From assembly GCF_000012985.1 (NCBI RefSeq), contig NC_007645.1, positions 4,486,581 to 4,550,580 on the forward strand: DNA of 64,000 nucleotides. The letters are read 5' to 3'. Shown piece by piece: positions 17,323 to 27,195 of this stretch. The notes under the pieces are model-generated. The model was given only the letters and a program-made list of their open reading frames with translations. It had not been told where the DNA came from and searched no databases. This DNA is from Hahella chejuensis KCTC 2396. Lineage in GTDB: Bacteria > Pseudomonadota > Gammaproteobacteria > Pseudomonadales > Oleiphilaceae. The translations under genes and the position numbers were made by a program. Numbering within the stretch: the stretch's first letter is position 1; every line of letters begins with the position of its first letter.

Positions 17323-18039
17323 ATGACTCCCGTTGAGAACGTCGATCTGAGTGAAGTGAAAAAGTTTGAAGATCTCGCCCATCGCTGGTGGGATGCGGAA
17401 AGCGAATTCAAGCCCCTGCATGAGATCAACCCGCTGCGACTCGACTTTATTGACGAGCGCGCCGCCCTTCCCGGCAAAAGAGTGCTGGACGTAGGCTGCG
17501 GCGGCGGCATTCTCAGCGAGAGCATGGCGCGTCGCGGCGCTCACGTGGTCGGCATCGATATGGGCGAAGCGCCGTTGTCCGTGGCGCGCCTGCACGGGCT
17601 GGAGTCCGGCGTCAGCGTCGATTATCGCCGCACCACCATCGAGGAGCTGGCGGAAGCTGAAGCAGAGTCTTTCGATGTGGTGACCTGCATGGAGATGTTG
17701 GAGCATGTTCCCGACCCGGCTTCCGTCATCGCCGCCTGCGCTCGCGTCGCCAAACCCGGCGCAGATCTGTTCTTCTCCACCATTAACCGCAATCCCAAGT
17801 CCTTTCTGTTCGCCATCGTCGGCGCTGAGTACGTGCTGAAAATGCTGCCGCGGGGGACGCATGAATGGAAGAAGTTCATCAAACCCAGTGAACTGGCGGC
17901 CTGGTTGCGTAGCGCCGATCTCGATCTGTGCGAAATGCGGGGCATGACCTACAACCCACTACTGAAAGAATACAAGCTGGGCGACGACGTAGACGTCAAC
18001 TACCTCATGCATGCGGTCAAACCGCTCAAGGACGCATGA
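17323..18039 (+). CDS. ubiG: Ubiquinone biosynthesis O-methyltransferase
   Basis: A 238-residue SAM methyltransferase carrying out both O-methylations in ubiquinone synthesis. Motif I is [19 protein letters not shown], the acidic SAM contact is VVGIDMGE, and the family signature [11 protein letters not shown] follows. The N-terminal [10 protein letters not shown] and the late KFIKPSEL are characteristic of UbiG. GAGGAAA precedes the ATG. Its TGA overlaps the mupP ATG (ATGA), so the two are translationally coupled. Confidence 0.96.
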   Translation: MTPVENVDLSEVKKFEDLAHRWWDAESEFKPLHEINPLRLDFIDERAALPGKRVLDVGCGGGILSESMARRGAHVVGIDMGEAPLSVARLHGLESGVSVDYRRTTIEELAEAEAESFDVVTCMEMLEHVPDPASVIAACARVAKPGADLFFSTINRNPKSFLFAIVGAEYVLKMLPRGTHEWKKFIKPSELAAWLRSADLDLCEMRGMTYNPLLKEYKLGDDVDVNYLMHAVKPLKDA

Positions 18040-18719
18040 TGTCGGCGGCGCAACTTTACCGTCCGGAAGCGGTGTTTTTTGATCTGGACGGCACCCTGAT
18101 CGACACCGCCCCCGACTTCTTCCGCGTGATGAACATGCAGCGCGGCCAGCGCGGCCTGCCCGCCATGGCGTACGAGGCCGTACGGAAAACCGTGTCAGAC
18201 GGCGCGCGGGCGATGGTGAAACTGTCTTTCACCATGGAAGAAACGGACGCAGAATTTGAGCTTTTACGCCAGGAGCTGCTGGACCTGTATCTACGCCACA
18301 TCGCCGTCGACAGCCGTCTTTTCGAAGGATATGAAGCGCTGCTGTCATTACTGGAAAGTCAGGGCGTCAGCTGGGGCGTCGTCACCAACAAACCCAGACT
18401 GTACAGCGAAGCGCTGCTGCAGGCGTTGGGCCTGAACTCCCGCATGGCTGCTCTGGTGTGTCCCGATGACGTCTCTCGCACCAAACCCGACCCCGAGCCC
18501 ATGTTGCTGGCCTCTCGACTGGCGGACTGCGACCCGCAAAGGTGCTGGTATGTTGGCGACCATATTCGCGATATTCAGGCGGGAGCCAACGCCGGCATGC
18601 TTACCATCGCCGCCGCCTACGGCTATCTGGATGAGCCCGAATCCGCCCTGGCGTGGAATGCGGACCATGTGGCGCATTCCGTGGAGGACATCGCCGCCCT
18701 GCTGAAACAAGTGCTTTGA
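18036..18719 (+). CDS. mupP: N-acetylmuramic acid 6-phosphate phosphatase (HAD family)
   Basis: A 227-residue HAD phosphatase with the nucleophile motif [11 protein letters not shown] (Asp16, Asp18), GVVTNKPR as motif II, and KPDPEP plus [11 protein letters not shown] as motifs III/IV. The sequence alone also fits phosphoglycolate phosphatase (Gph). I choose MupP because of the conserved ubiG-mupP-yciK order, where MupP serves the peptidoglycan recycling route that bypasses de novo UDP-MurNAc synthesis in pseudomonads. The ATG at 18036 overlaps the ubiG stop. Confidence 0.85.
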   Translation: MMSAAQLYRPEAVFFDLDGTLIDTAPDFFRVMNMQRGQRGLPAMAYEAVRKTVSDGARAMVKLSFTMEETDAEFELLRQELLDLYLRHIAVDSRLFEGYEALLSLLESQGVSWGVVTNKPRLYSEALLQALGLNSRMAALVCPDDVSRTKPDPEPMLLASRLADCDPQRCWYVGDHIRDIQAGANAGMLTIAAAYGYLDEPESALAWNADHVAHSVEDIAALLKQVL

Positions 18720-18791
18720 ACTCCGCACGGGCGCTATAATCGAAAAACACCGCACATTAAAGACAGATCACGACGAGAGAAAACACGCATT

Positions 18792-19540
18792 ATGTATTCC
18801 TACCAAGCCCCGCCGACCTTCTGCACGACCGCGTCATCCTGATCACAGGCGCGGGCGCGGGAATTGGCCGCGCGGCGGCGAAGACCTTCGCCCGACACGG
18901 CGCTACGATTATTCTCAGCGGCCGCACCACCAAGAAGCTGGAAGACGTCTATGATGAAATCGAAGCGGAAGGCGGCCCGAAACCCGCCATCTTCCCCGTC
19001 AACCTGGAAGGCGCTGTAGCGAAGGATTACGACGATCTGGCCAACGCCATTCGTGAAGAGTTCGGCCGACTTGACGGGGTGCTGCACAACGCCGCCATTC
19101 TCGGTCATCGCACCCCGCTGGAGCATTACGACCCGGACAGCTGGGCCCGCGTGATGCAGGTAAACGCCATGGCGCCCTTTCTGTTGACCCGGTCATTGAT
19201 GCCGGTAATCCGCGAATCGGAAGACGCCTCCATTGTTTTCACTTCATCCAGCGTCGGTCGCAAAGGTAAAGCCTACTGGGGCGCTTACGCCGTATCCAAA
19301 TTCGCCGTTGAAGGCATGATGCAGGTGCTGGCGGACGAACTGGACGACGATGACAAACGCATTCGCGTCAACAGCGTCAATCCCGGCGCCACTCGCACCG
19401 CCATGCGCGCTCTGGCTTATCCGGCGGAAGACGCCACGAAAAACCCAACGCCTGAAGAGATCATGAACGTCTATCTTTATCTGATGGGTAAAGACAGCAT
19501 TGGCGTTACCGGTCAGGCATTCAACGCACAAGGCGACTGA
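18792..19540 (+). pseudogene. yciK: YciK-family short-chain dehydrogenase, frameshifted near its 5' end
   Basis: The ATG at 18792 begins MYSYQAP, as expected for YciK, but that frame stops after 15 codons. The rest of the SDR reads one frame over: ADLLHDRVILITGAGAGIG (cofactor motif), LHNAAILG, SSSVGRKGK, and the catalytic YAVSK, ending at 19540. Adding one C to the CCCC run at 18808-18811 gives a continuous 249-residue protein of normal length. No ATG/GTG/TTG exists in the correct frame before 19079. Either a sequencing error or a real inactivating change; it could also be made from an unusual start. Family role unknown. Confidence 0.8.
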
Positions 19541-19602
19541 TCTTGCAGCTGTATTTCACGCCTTAATCAAGGTCTGCGCCAACACGCAGCGGAGAAGGAG
19601 CG

Positions 19603-20049
19603 ATGAACAACACAGCAAAGTGGACAATCTTTTTCTTCGCCGCAGGTCTCAGCGCCTGCGGCAGCACGCCTCCAGCGGGACTGGGAGCCCATGACGGACG
19701 ATTGTCCTCCTGCCCTGAAAGCCCTAACTGCGTGAGCAGCTTTAGCGACCCCAGCGACGCGGAGCACTTCATTACCCCCCTGTACAACGACAAAGCGGCT
19801 CAAATGTGGGAGCGACTGCCCACTGTTTTGGAAAGCGCCGGCAATATCCGCATCATTCAACGTAAACCCGACTACATCCGTGCGGAAGCCACGTCCTTCG
19901 TCTTTCGCTTTGTGGACGATGTAGAGTTTCTGTTAGACAGGGAGGCCGGGGTGATACATCTGCGCTCGGCGTCCCGACTGGGTTATCGGGACTTCGGCGT
20001 CAATCGGGAAAGGCTGGAGGAAATCAAGGCGGCGCTACTCAGCGAGTAG
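19603..20049 (+). CDS. DUF1499 lipoprotein
   Basis: A 148-residue predicted lipoprotein. A short hydrophobic signal is followed by the lipobox LSAC (Cys20). The body matches DUF1499: CPESPNCVSS, a central IIQRKPDYIRAEATS and the closing strand FRFVDDVEFLLD with VIHLRSASRLGYRDFGVNRERLE. Function unknown; relatives are secreted or chloroplast-located. GGAGAAGGAG precedes the ATG. It lies 62 bases after yciK on the same strand and converges on ccmI. Confidence 0.88.
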   Translation: MNNTAKWTIFFFAAGLSACGSTPPAGLGAHDGRLSSCPESPNCVSSFSDPSDAEHFITPLYNDKAAQMWERLPTVLESAGNIRIIQRKPDYIRAEATSFVFRFVDDVEFLLDREAGVIHLRSASRLGYRDFGVNRERLEEIKAALLSE

Positions 20050-20063
20050 CGCCATCAGCGCGC

Positions 20064-21317
20064 TTACTGCACCTGTTGATCGATCACCAGGTCAAGCGGT
20101 TCGCTCTGGGTTCGCAGCTCGATTGGGCCGACCACGCCCTGTAAGTCTCCCGGCTGAGGCTGAGGCGAGCCGGACTTAGATACCCGCGCGACCACTTCGA
20201 CGGTTTCGGCGGAAGACAGCTTCGCCATCGGCCCCATGGCCATGGAGTCATCCAGGGTCACACTGACTGGCAGCTCGCTGACAGTTTTACGCACCACCGC
20301 CAATGGCATACGCGTACCGTCTGCAGGACGCGCGAGAATAAACACGGTATCGCCCGGCTCGGCTTTGGCGCTCAAACTTTCTCCCAGACTGACTTGCAGT
20401 TGCAGGCTGGCGCCGCCCGCCGCCTGTGCGGGTTGCTGAGCCTCCTGCTCCGCAGCCAGTTGCTCCGCTCTCGCCACGCCATTGCGAATCGCCGCGGCGT
20501 TGGGGTCGTTCGGGTTCAGCTCGACAATACGGCGCCAGAACTTGGCGGCTTCAGCGTAGCGCTGTTCCTGGAACGCCGCCACGCCCAGAATACTCAGTGA
20601 ACTGCCTTCGTTGGGGTCGGTTTTCAGGGCCTGCTCCAACGCCGCTCTGACCGGAGCGCTCAAGCGCCCTTCCTTGAAGAACAGCGCCTGCGCGCGCAAC
20701 CCATGGGCGCCAGCGGGGTTTTCGCCTTCCGCCGTCAACAACTCCGCCAGGCGACGAAACGCCTCCTCTGCTTCCACGTAGCGCTGCATGGTCATCAGTG
20801 AACGCCCCAATAGCGCCCAACCTTCTATGTTCTCGGGCTGCTCCAATAGACGATCGCGCAAACGACGCAGAATCTCTTCAGGGTCGTTTCCGGCCAACGC
20901 CAACTGCAGGCGAGTTTCTTTCATCCACTCCACCTGACGCAGGCCTTTATAGTCGCCAAACTGGTGATACATCAACAGCGCGGCGGCGGGAACGCCCACA
21001 ACGACCAGCACCAGTATCAGAATCTGTCGCAGGCGGCTGCTGCGGTACGCCATGCTTTGCGCGCCCGGCTCAGCATCGTTCAGCAGCGACTTTTCCAGTT
21101 CAATATGCAGATCGTGAAACTCCGCGTCGCTGATTAGCCCCGCCTGCAGCTCCGCTCGCAATTCCGTCAGGCGGTCTTCGAACAACGCCACGTTGGCGGT
21201 GTCGCAACGCGCGCCCGCACCCTGTGAACCGGATTTGAGGATGGACAACAAAGGAAAGGCGATGATCGCTATCGCCAAAACCGCCAGAAGGACGATAGCC
21301 AGCCAGAATACTGTCAT
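20064..21317 (-). CDS. ccmI: Cytochrome c-type biogenesis protein CcmI
   Basis: A 417-residue inner-membrane protein that chaperones apocytochrome c to the heme ligation complex. Two N-terminal transmembrane segments (about 5-25 and 93-113) flank a cytoplasmic loop with the leucine-zipper-like FEDRLTELRAELQAGLI. A periplasmic TPR region follows at about 130-285 (WALLGRSLMTMQRYVEAEEA, LSILGVAAFQEQRYAEAAKFW). The C-terminal part is Ig-like with LAVVRKTVSELPVSVTLDD. Last gene of the ccm operon, 12 bases after ccmH. Confidence 0.92.
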   Translation of the reverse strand: MTVFWLAIVLLAVLAIAIIAFPLLSILKSGSQGAGARCDTANVALFEDRLTELRAELQAGLISDAEFHDLHIELEKSLLNDAEPGAQSMAYRSSRLRQILILVLVVVGVPAAALLMYHQFGDYKGLRQVEWMKETRLQLALAGNDPEEILRRLRDRLLEQPENIEGWALLGRSLMTMQRYVEAEEAFRRLAELLTAEGENPAGAHGLRAQALFFKEGRLSAPVRAALEQALKTDPNEGSSLSILGVAAFQEQRYAEAAKFWRRIVELNPNDPNAAAIRNGVARAEQLAAEQEAQQPAQAAGGASLQLQVSLGESLSAKAEPGDTVFILARPADGTRMPLAVVRKTVSELPVSVTLDDSMAMGPMAKLSSAETVEVVARVSKSGSPQPQPGDLQGVVGPIELRTQSEPLDLVIDQQVQ

Positions 21318-21329
21318 TCGGAGTGCCTG

Positions 21330-21815
21330 TTATTTCTGCTCAGATTCTTCGGAAGAGGTTTGCTGCAATAGCGCCCGCAGACGCGCTTGTTCGTCGTCGC
21401 TCAAGTCAGTCGTCTCGCCCTGTGAGCGGCGTCTGCGACGGGCGATGTACAGGAGAACGGACAAGCCCAGGGTCACCACAGTGACCGGCCCCAGCCATAA
21501 AACGGCGGTCTGGGCGTTCAGGCGCGGTCGGTACAACACAAAATCGCCATAGCGGGCCACCATGAAGTCAACGATGTCGTCGTCGCTCTTCCCTTCTTCG
21601 ATCATACGATGCACTTCACGGCGCAAATCTTTGGCGATGGGCGCGGTGGAGTCGGAGATATTCTGGTTCTGACACAGGGGACAACGCAGTTCATAAGTCA
21701 GTGTTTGATAGCGCTCGCGACCTTCTTCGCTGCTGAACTGATAATCGTCAATCGCCCACACGGCGGCGGAAGCCCACAGAGCCGTCAGACATACCAACCG
21801 TCGCAATGCGCTCAT
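21330..21815 (-). CDS. ccmH: Cytochrome c maturation protein CcmH (CcmL type)
   Basis: A 161-residue membrane-anchored thiol oxidoreductase. A signal/anchor at the N-terminus is followed by the redox motif LRCPLCQNQNI (CxxC), then VARYGDFVLYRP, and a C-terminal transmembrane helix. It reduces apocytochrome CxxCH motifs before heme attachment. Its start overlaps the end of ccmG by four bases. The single-domain form means the TPR function is encoded separately by ccmI, as here. Confidence 0.95.
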   Translation of the reverse strand: MSALRRLVCLTALWASAAVWAIDDYQFSSEEGRERYQTLTYELRCPLCQNQNISDSTAPIAKDLRREVHRMIEEGKSDDDIVDFMVARYGDFVLYRPRLNAQTAVLWLGPVTVVTLGLSVLLYIARRRRRSQGETTDLSDDEQARLRALLQQTSSEESEQK

Positions 21816-22378
21816 GTTCCTGGCTCCTCAATCCCATTGGCGTTCGCCATTTTCAGATTACGCAGCATGGGCGCCAGCGTTTCCCGCCAGACTTTTTCGT
21901 TCACCACGCCCACATGGCGGTAACGAATCACGCCAGCGGCGTCGATAACGTAAGTCTCAGGCGCGCCATAAACGCCCAGGTCCAATCCCAGACGGCCTTC
22001 CGGGTCAAAAATTACGAAGCGGTAGGGGTCCTCTAACGCCTCAAGCCACTTCTTCGCCGCCTCACGATCGTCCTTGTAGTTCAGACCGATCACCGGCACG
22101 TTGTATTCTTTCGCCAATTTCAGCAGATAAGGATGCTCCACCCGACAGGAAGGGCACCAGGTCGCCCAGACATTCAGCAACATAGGCTCGCCCTTGAGAT
22201 CCGCCGGCGTCATTTCCCGGTCAGGATTGTACAGCTCGCCCAACTTGAACGCCGGCACAGGCTGATCCTTGCGCGCCAGCTCCAGCTTGGACGGATCGTT
22301 GTCTATATTCTGGTTGAACAGAATGACGACTGCGACGAACGCCAATAGAGGAATAAACAAGAAAAACCGCTTCATCAC
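21812..22378 (-). CDS. ccmG: Thiol:disulfide interchange protein CcmG/DsbE
   Basis: A 188-residue thioredoxin-fold protein with an N-terminal membrane anchor (FLFIPLLAFVAVVILF). The active site is WATWCPSCRVEH, with the acidic GLNYKDDREAAKKWLE insert and the cis-Pro region YGAPETYVID typical of CcmG. It reduces the apocytochrome or CcmH in the periplasm. Overlaps both ccmF and ccmH by four bases. Confidence 0.95.
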   Translation of the reverse strand: MMKRFFLFIPLLAFVAVVILFNQNIDNDPSKLELARKDQPVPAFKLGELYNPDREMTPADLKGEPMLLNVWATWCPSCRVEHPYLLKLAKEYNVPVIGLNYKDDREAAKKWLEALEDPYRFVIFDPEGRLGLDLGVYGAPETYVIDAAGVIRYRHVGVVNEKVWRETLAPMLRNLKMANANGIEEPGT

Positions 22379-24396
22379 GCCTGCTGTCCTCCCAGAGCGT
22401 CGGCCTCGCCATTCGACTTCCGACCGTCGCCGCTATCCATGGCTTCCGCCGCCGTAAGCCTGCGTTTCAACTTGATGCGATAACGCCTGTCCGCCACCGC
22501 CAGGAAACCACCCCAGGCCATGAATACGCCGCCCAACCAGAGCCAGCGCACAAAGGGCTTGTATTGCACGCGCATGGTCCAGGACTCGTCATCCAGAGAT
22601 TCGCCCAAAGAAACGTAGAGATCCCGGAACAGTCCTGGATCGATGCCCGCTTCCGTCATCACATTACCGGACACCTGATAGCGGCGCTTTTCCGGATGCA
22701 GAACATGCAACACTTCACCGTCGCTGTCGAGAATCGAAATGGTGGCGCGATCGCCAATAAAGTTTGGACCGCGACGCTGGGTTTCTTCGTCAAAACGGAA
22801 GGTGAAGCCCGCCAGCTCAACAGATTGCCCCGGCGCCAGGCGCACGTCCCGCTCCAGCGTGTATTGCGACACCATGGTCGCGCCAACGATGGTCACCGCC
22901 AGGCCCAGATGGCCCAACACCATACCTTTGTAGCTACGGGAAGTACGCAACCAGCCACGTACGCGTCCTTGAGAGGAAGCGCTTTTGAGCCAGGCGTCGC
23001 GCAGAGTCGCGGCGAACAACCATACGGCGATAAAAACGCCAATAACCGCCATCAAAAGGATTTCCCCATACATCCAGGGAATCGCAACGGAAAGAACTGC
23101 GCTGACCGACAAAAGCATGGGGACAGGACCCAGCAGCTGCGCGGCTTTGGTGTCCTTCCAGTGACTGTACATGCCTATGCCCATCACGATGACCAATAAA
23201 GGGGCCAACAGGGAGAACATCAAATTGAAATAGGGAGCGCCGACGGAGATTTCCTTATCCATCCACTCCGCCACCAACGGAGCCAATGTGCCGATCAATA
23301 CTGTCAGCATAGCGACCACAAGAATAATGTTGTTAACCAGCAGGAACACTTCCCGGGAGGTTTCGCTGAAGCCAATGCGGCTTTTCACTACTGGCGCGCG
23401 CAAGGCGTATAGCAGCAGCGAGCCGCCAATCACCACGCCCAGCATCATGAGCACGAAGCGCCCCCGTTCAGGATCTGAGGCGAAAGCATGCACTGAGGTC
23501 AAAATGCCGGAGCGAACCAGAAAGGTGCCCAGCAGGCTAAGCGAGAAAGCAAATATCGCCAGCAAGACGGTCCAGCTTTTGAAAACGCCGCGCTTTTCCG
23601 TCGCCGCCAGGGAGTGCATCAAAGCCGTGCCCGCCAACCAGGGCATAAAGGACGCGTTTTCTACCGGGTCCCAAAACCACCAGCCGCCCCAACCCAGTTC
23701 GTAGTAGGCCCACCAGCTGCCTAACGCGATGCCCAGAGTCAAAAACGCCCAGGCCACCGTCGTCCAGGGACGCGACCAGCGCGCCCATGCTGCGTCCAGG
23801 CGACCGCCCATCAGCGCAGCCACCGCAAATGCGAAAGCGACGGAGAAACCAACATAGCCCATATACAACATAGGCGGATGCACAATCAGACCGAAGTCCT
23901 GCAACAATGGGTTCAGGTCGGCGCCGTCCTGCGGCGAATTCGGCAGGTAGCGTAAGAAGGGGTTGGAGGTCAGCAGGATGAACAACATAAAGCCGATGCT
24001 GATCATGCCCATGACGCCCAGTACACGCGCCACCATCTCCAGCGGCAGTTGTTTGCTGAATTTGGCCACGGCGGCGGTCCAGCCGGTCAGAATCAACGCC
24101 CACAGTAGCAATGAGCCTTCGTGGCCGCCCCACACAGCGCTGAATTTGTAATACCAGGGCAACAGGCTATTGGAGTGCCCCGCCACATAGCGGACGCTGA
24201 AATCGTCCTGAAGAAAAGAGGTTGTTAACGCGGCGAACGCCACCGTGGCCATCAGAAACTGAGCGCCCGCCAAAGGACGGGATAATCGCATCCACAGACG
24301 ATCGCCGATCCAGGCGCCGGCGATGGGCGTAACCGCCAACAAGATTGCGAAACAAAAACTTAAAATCAGTGCGAAGTGGCCTAGCTCAGCGATCAT
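22375..24396 (-). CDS. ccmF: Heme lyase CcmF
   Basis: A 673-residue polytopic protein that ligates heme to apocytochrome c. It has more than a dozen hydrophobic segments, the tryptophan-rich WWD-type motif GWGGWWFWDPVENASFMPWL, and periplasmic histidines in IVHPPMLYMGYVG. The large C-terminal periplasmic domain carries REVFLLVNN and LAPGQSVELAGFTFRFD. Full length for the family. It is 11 bases after ccmE and overlaps ccmG. Confidence 0.96.
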   Translation of the reverse strand: MIAELGHFALILSFCFAILLAVTPIAGAWIGDRLWMRLSRPLAGAQFLMATVAFAALTTSFLQDDFSVRYVAGHSNSLLPWYYKFSAVWGGHEGSLLLWALILTGWTAAVAKFSKQLPLEMVARVLGVMGMISIGFMLFILLTSNPFLRYLPNSPQDGADLNPLLQDFGLIVHPPMLYMGYVGFSVAFAFAVAALMGGRLDAAWARWSRPWTTVAWAFLTLGIALGSWWAYYELGWGGWWFWDPVENASFMPWLAGTALMHSLAATEKRGVFKSWTVLLAIFAFSLSLLGTFLVRSGILTSVHAFASDPERGRFVLMMLGVVIGGSLLLYALRAPVVKSRIGFSETSREVFLLVNNIILVVAMLTVLIGTLAPLVAEWMDKEISVGAPYFNLMFSLLAPLLVIVMGIGMYSHWKDTKAAQLLGPVPMLLSVSAVLSVAIPWMYGEILLMAVIGVFIAVWLFAATLRDAWLKSASSQGRVRGWLRTSRSYKGMVLGHLGLAVTIVGATMVSQYTLERDVRLAPGQSVELAGFTFRFDEETQRRGPNFIGDRATISILDSDGEVLHVLHPEKRRYQVSGNVMTEAGIDPGLFRDLYVSLGESLDDESWTMRVQYKPFVRWLWLGGVFMAWGGFLAVADRRYRIKLKRRLTAAEAMDSGDGRKSNGEADALGGQQA

Positions 24397-24407
24397 ACGT
24401 CATTCCT

Positions 24408-24857
24408 TCAGTAAGTCTGCGCGGGCGCGGCGTCCTGCGCCTTGTCGAGGGCGCGCTGCACTTCCGGCGGCATGTATTTTTCATCGTGCTTGGCCAGCAC
24501 TTCCTCCGCCTGGAACACGCCCTGCGCATCCAGCTTGCCGGTCGCGACGATGCCCTGCCCCTCTCGGAACAGATCGGGCAGAATGCCGGTGTATTTGACG
24601 TCAACGTTGCTGTTGTAATCCGTCACAGTGAAGGCCACCGCCAAAGACTGCCCGTCTCTGCTCACGCTACCGTCAACCACCATGCCGCCGACGCGAATGC
24701 TTTTGTCCACGGGAGCAGCGCCTTGCGCCACTTCAGTAGGATTATAAAAGTGATTCACGTTACTGCTGAGCGCAGCCATGATCAAACCGACGGTCGCGCT
24801 GACGCCGATCACCAGGAATGACACAATAATTAGACGCTGCTTGCGCTTGGGATTCAT
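24408..24857 (-). CDS. ccmE: Heme chaperone CcmE
   Basis: A 149-residue membrane-anchored OB-fold protein. The heme-linking histidine is in VLAKHDEKYMPPEV, the invariant CcmE signature. The N-terminal anchor is IIVSFLVIGVSATVGLIMAAL and the OB strands include IRVGGMVVDGSV. It carries heme from CcmABCD to CcmF. It overlaps ccmD by four bases. Confidence 0.96.
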   Translation of the reverse strand: MNPKRKQRLIIVSFLVIGVSATVGLIMAALSSNVNHFYNPTEVAQGAAPVDKSIRVGGMVVDGSVSRDGQSLAVAFTVTDYNSNVDVKYTGILPDLFREGQGIVATGKLDAQGVFQAEEVLAKHDEKYMPPEVQRALDKAQDAAPAQTY

Positions 24858-25033
24858 TGGGACGCCTTCTCCCTTCTATACTGCTGGGACAATCTTTTGA
24901 CGAGGCCATCGCGCTTTAGTTTCGGCGCAGCCAGGTTATACAGGAACACCAGTCCGCCCGCGCCATAGGCCAACCAGACGTAAAGACCATGGCCGCCCAT
25001 TGCGAAAAATTCATTGAGGCTTTCGAAGTTCAT
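24854..25033 (-). CDS. ccmD: Heme exporter protein CcmD
   Basis: A 59-residue single-span membrane protein. The ATG at 25033 begins [20 protein letters not shown] and the span is [20 protein letters not shown], followed by a basic cytoplasmic tail, exactly the CcmD layout. GGGGAAAGT precedes the ATG. The start overlaps the ccmC stop as ATGA; a longer frame from 25069 would intrude into ccmC and lacks support. It helps release holo-CcmE. Confidence 0.93.
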   Translation of the reverse strand: MNFESLNEFFAMGGHGLYVWLAYGAGGLVFLYNLAAPKLKRDGLVKRLSQQYRREKASQ

Positions 25034-25788
25034 ACTTTCCCCTCTTTCGCCAATAGCTCGCGGACCCATAGGGTACGGCGTTCACGCTCGATTATCTCAT
25101 TACGACTTCGTAAGAAAAGCGAATAACCGAAGAAGCAATAAACGCCTATCACCATCACCAATAACGGCGCCCACATTTCCACCGGCATATCAGGCTTTTC
25201 CGTTAGCTTGAAGGTGGCGGGCTGATGCAGGGTGCGCCACCATTCCACGGAGTATTTGATGATGGGAATATTCACCACGCCAACCAGACTCAATACCGCC
25301 GCCGCTCTACCAGCGGTGATTTTGTCTTCGATGGCGGCTTCCAGGGCGATAATGCCGAAATACAGGAACAGCAAAATGAGCATGGCGGTAAGACGCGCGT
25401 CCCACTCCCACCATGTTCCCCAAGTGGGTTTACCCCAGACCGCTCCGGTGAATAACGCCAAAAAACAGAAAGACGCGCCTATCGGCGCTGCGCACTTCAG
25501 CACTACATCCGCCATTTTCATGCGCCAGACCAGGCTGACGAAGCCGGCGACAGCCATAATCATGTAGCAGGACTGCGCCAGGATTGCGGCGGGGACGTGC
25601 AGATAAATAATGCGGAAGCTATTGCCCTGCTGATAATCCTGGGGCGCAAACGCCAGCCCCCAGACGATGCCGACAGGCAGCAGGATCAACGCGCCCCAAC
25701 CGAGCCAGAACGACCACACCAGACTGCGCTCGTAAAACCATTTGGGCGAACCCCATCGGTGAAACCACTGTTTAAATGCTTCCCACAT
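25030..25788 (-). CDS. ccmC: Heme transporter subunit CcmC
   Basis: A 252-residue six-span protein with the tryptophan-rich heme-handling motif [12 protein letters not shown] and flanking periplasmic histidines in [11 protein letters not shown] and [10 protein letters not shown]. It attaches heme to CcmE. It lies 88 bases after ccmB, the largest gap in the operon, and its stop overlaps ccmD. Confidence 0.96.
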   Translation of the reverse strand: MWEAFKQWFHRWGSPKWFYERSLVWSFWLGWGALILLPVGIVWGLAFAPQDYQQGNSFRIIYLHVPAAILAQSCYMIMAVAGFVSLVWRMKMADVVLKCAAPIGASFCFLALFTGAVWGKPTWGTWWEWDARLTAMLILLFLYFGIIALEAAIEDKITAGRAAAVLSLVGVVNIPIIKYSVEWWRTLHQPATFKLTEKPDMPVEMWAPLLVMVIGVYCFFGYSLFLRSRNEIIERERRTLWVRELLAKEGKV

Positions 25789-25876
25789 AATCGCTTCTGT
25801 TATCTGTATTCAAGCTATTCAGTCCGCCGCCGCGTCGCCCGCACAAGAAGACGCCGCGCCAACCTGTTCTATTGTC

Positions 25877-26563
25877 TCAGTTGGAGACGCTTATTTTAAG
25901 CGCAGCCGCCGCGGCGAAAGGCGCCAATGTCAGCGACAGCGCCAGTATTGCGCCCAGCATGGCCAGCGTAGAGGTGTAATCCATACCGGCCGCCGCGCTC
26001 TGCACCATGCCGGTTCCGAAGATCAGCACGGGAATATACAGGGGCAGCACCAACAATGAAATCAAAACCCCGCCCACGCGCAACCCGACCGTCAAGGCGG
26101 CGCCAATGGCGCCAATCAGACTGAGAACCGGCGCGCCCACCAACAGCGACAGCATCAAGACGCCAAGTAAGCCTTCGTCGACGTGCAGCATCAGAGCCAG
26201 CACCGGGCTTAGCAACAGCAAGGGCAGCCCGGTGGTCAACCAGTGCGCGAACACCTTCGCCAGCACCAGAATAAACAAGGGCTGGGGGGCCAGCGTCAGT
26301 TGCTCCAGCGATCCATCTTCATGATCCGCCCGAAATAATGCATCCAGAGAAAGCAACGTCGCCAGCAAGGAGGCCACCCAAACGACTCCGGCGGCGGCAG
26401 GCGCCAAAAAGCTCTTTTCCGGTGAAACCCCCAAGGGAAACAGGCTGACCGCCATCACGAAAAACACCAGTGGATTGGCCAGTTCCTGAGGACGCCGGAA
26501 CGCCAGCATCAAATCCCGTCGCACTACGGCGCAAAAACCCGCCCATACGCCTACTTCCGTCAA
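25877..26563 (-). CDS. ccmB: Heme exporter permease CcmB
   Basis: A 228-residue membrane subunit of the CcmAB ABC complex with six hydrophobic segments. Family stretches include VVRRDLMLAFRRPQELANPL, RADHEDGSLEQLTL and FAHWLTTGLPLLLLSP, ending in a Gly/Ala-rich helix. The complex uses ATP to release holo-CcmE from CcmCD. Overlaps ccmA by four bases. Confidence 0.95.
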   Translation of the reverse strand: MTEVGVWAGFCAVVRRDLMLAFRRPQELANPLVFFVMAVSLFPLGVSPEKSFLAPAAAGVVWVASLLATLLSLDALFRADHEDGSLEQLTLAPQPLFILVLAKVFAHWLTTGLPLLLLSPVLALMLHVDEGLLGVLMLSLLVGAPVLSLIGAIGAALTVGLRVGGVLISLLVLPLYIPVLIFGTGMVQSAAAGMDYTSTLAMLGAILALSLTLAPFAAAAALKISVSN

Positions 26564-27195
26564 GACACAGCCCCCAATTGGATGCGGCGCACTTCGCCGG
26601 ACAAATGCAAACTGTGATGCGTGGTCAAAATCACCGCGCCGCCGCCGTTAGCCTTTTCACGCAGCAGCGTTTCCAACTGCGCCACCCCCTTCTTATCAAT
26701 GGCGGTGAAAGCTTCATCCAGCACCCACAGAGGCGCGGAGGACACGTGCAGGCGCGCCAGCGCGGCCCGACGCTGTTGTCCGGCGGACAAACTGTTGCAG
26801 GGCGAATATTCATAGCCGGCGAGACCCACCGTCTCCAGGGCGCTCATCATGCGTTCTTCATTCACGTCTTCACGCTGGGCGCACCAGGCGCGGAGGTTTT
26901 CCAACGGAGTCAACAGCGCTTTGACGCCAGTTTTATGGCCCAGGTACAGCAGTGAAGAAAGAAATTGCGGACGCGCCTGCGACATGCGTTCGCCACGCCA
27001 GAACAGTTCGCCCTGACGCAATGGGGCCAGTCCGCATAAAAGTTTGAGTAAAGTGGTTTTTCCGGCCCCGTTGGGGCCTTCTATCTGTACGACGTCCCCG
27101 GAATGGACGGAGAAGGACAGGTTTTCGAACAGGATACGGTCATCTCGCTCGCACTGGAGATTCTTGGCCTCAAGCAGAGGAGTTTGACCTGTCAT
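26560..27195 (-). CDS. ccmA: Heme exporter ATPase CcmA
   Basis: A 211-residue ABC ATPase: Walker A GPNGAGKTTLLKLL, signature LSAGQQRRAALARL, Walker B LWVLDEAFTAID and the switch His in ILTTHHSLH. First gene of the ccmABCDEFGHI operon, which runs leftward to 20064 with mostly overlapping starts and stops. The promoter must lie in the 255 bases before fliK; I could not fix its position. Confidence 0.95.
   Translation of the reverse strand: MTGQTPLLEAKNLQCERDDRILFENLSFSVHSGDVVQIEGPNGAGKTTLLKLLCGLAPLRQGELFWRGERMSQARPQFLSSLLYLGHKTGVKALLTPLENLRAWCAQREDVNEERMMSALETVGLAGYEYSPCNSLSAGQQRRAALARLHVSSAPLWVLDEAFTAIDKKGVAQLETLLREKANGGGAVILTTHHSLHLSGEVRRIQLGAVS

Noticed and set aside
18735-18740. TATAAT before yciK as a promoter
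   Set aside because: A good -10 hexamer, but no acceptable -35 at 16-18 bases. It lies just after mupP in a likely operon, so it was not called.
22564-23199. 211-codon rightward frame opposite ccmF
   Set aside because: Antisense shadow of a certain gene; no start signals or recognisable motifs.
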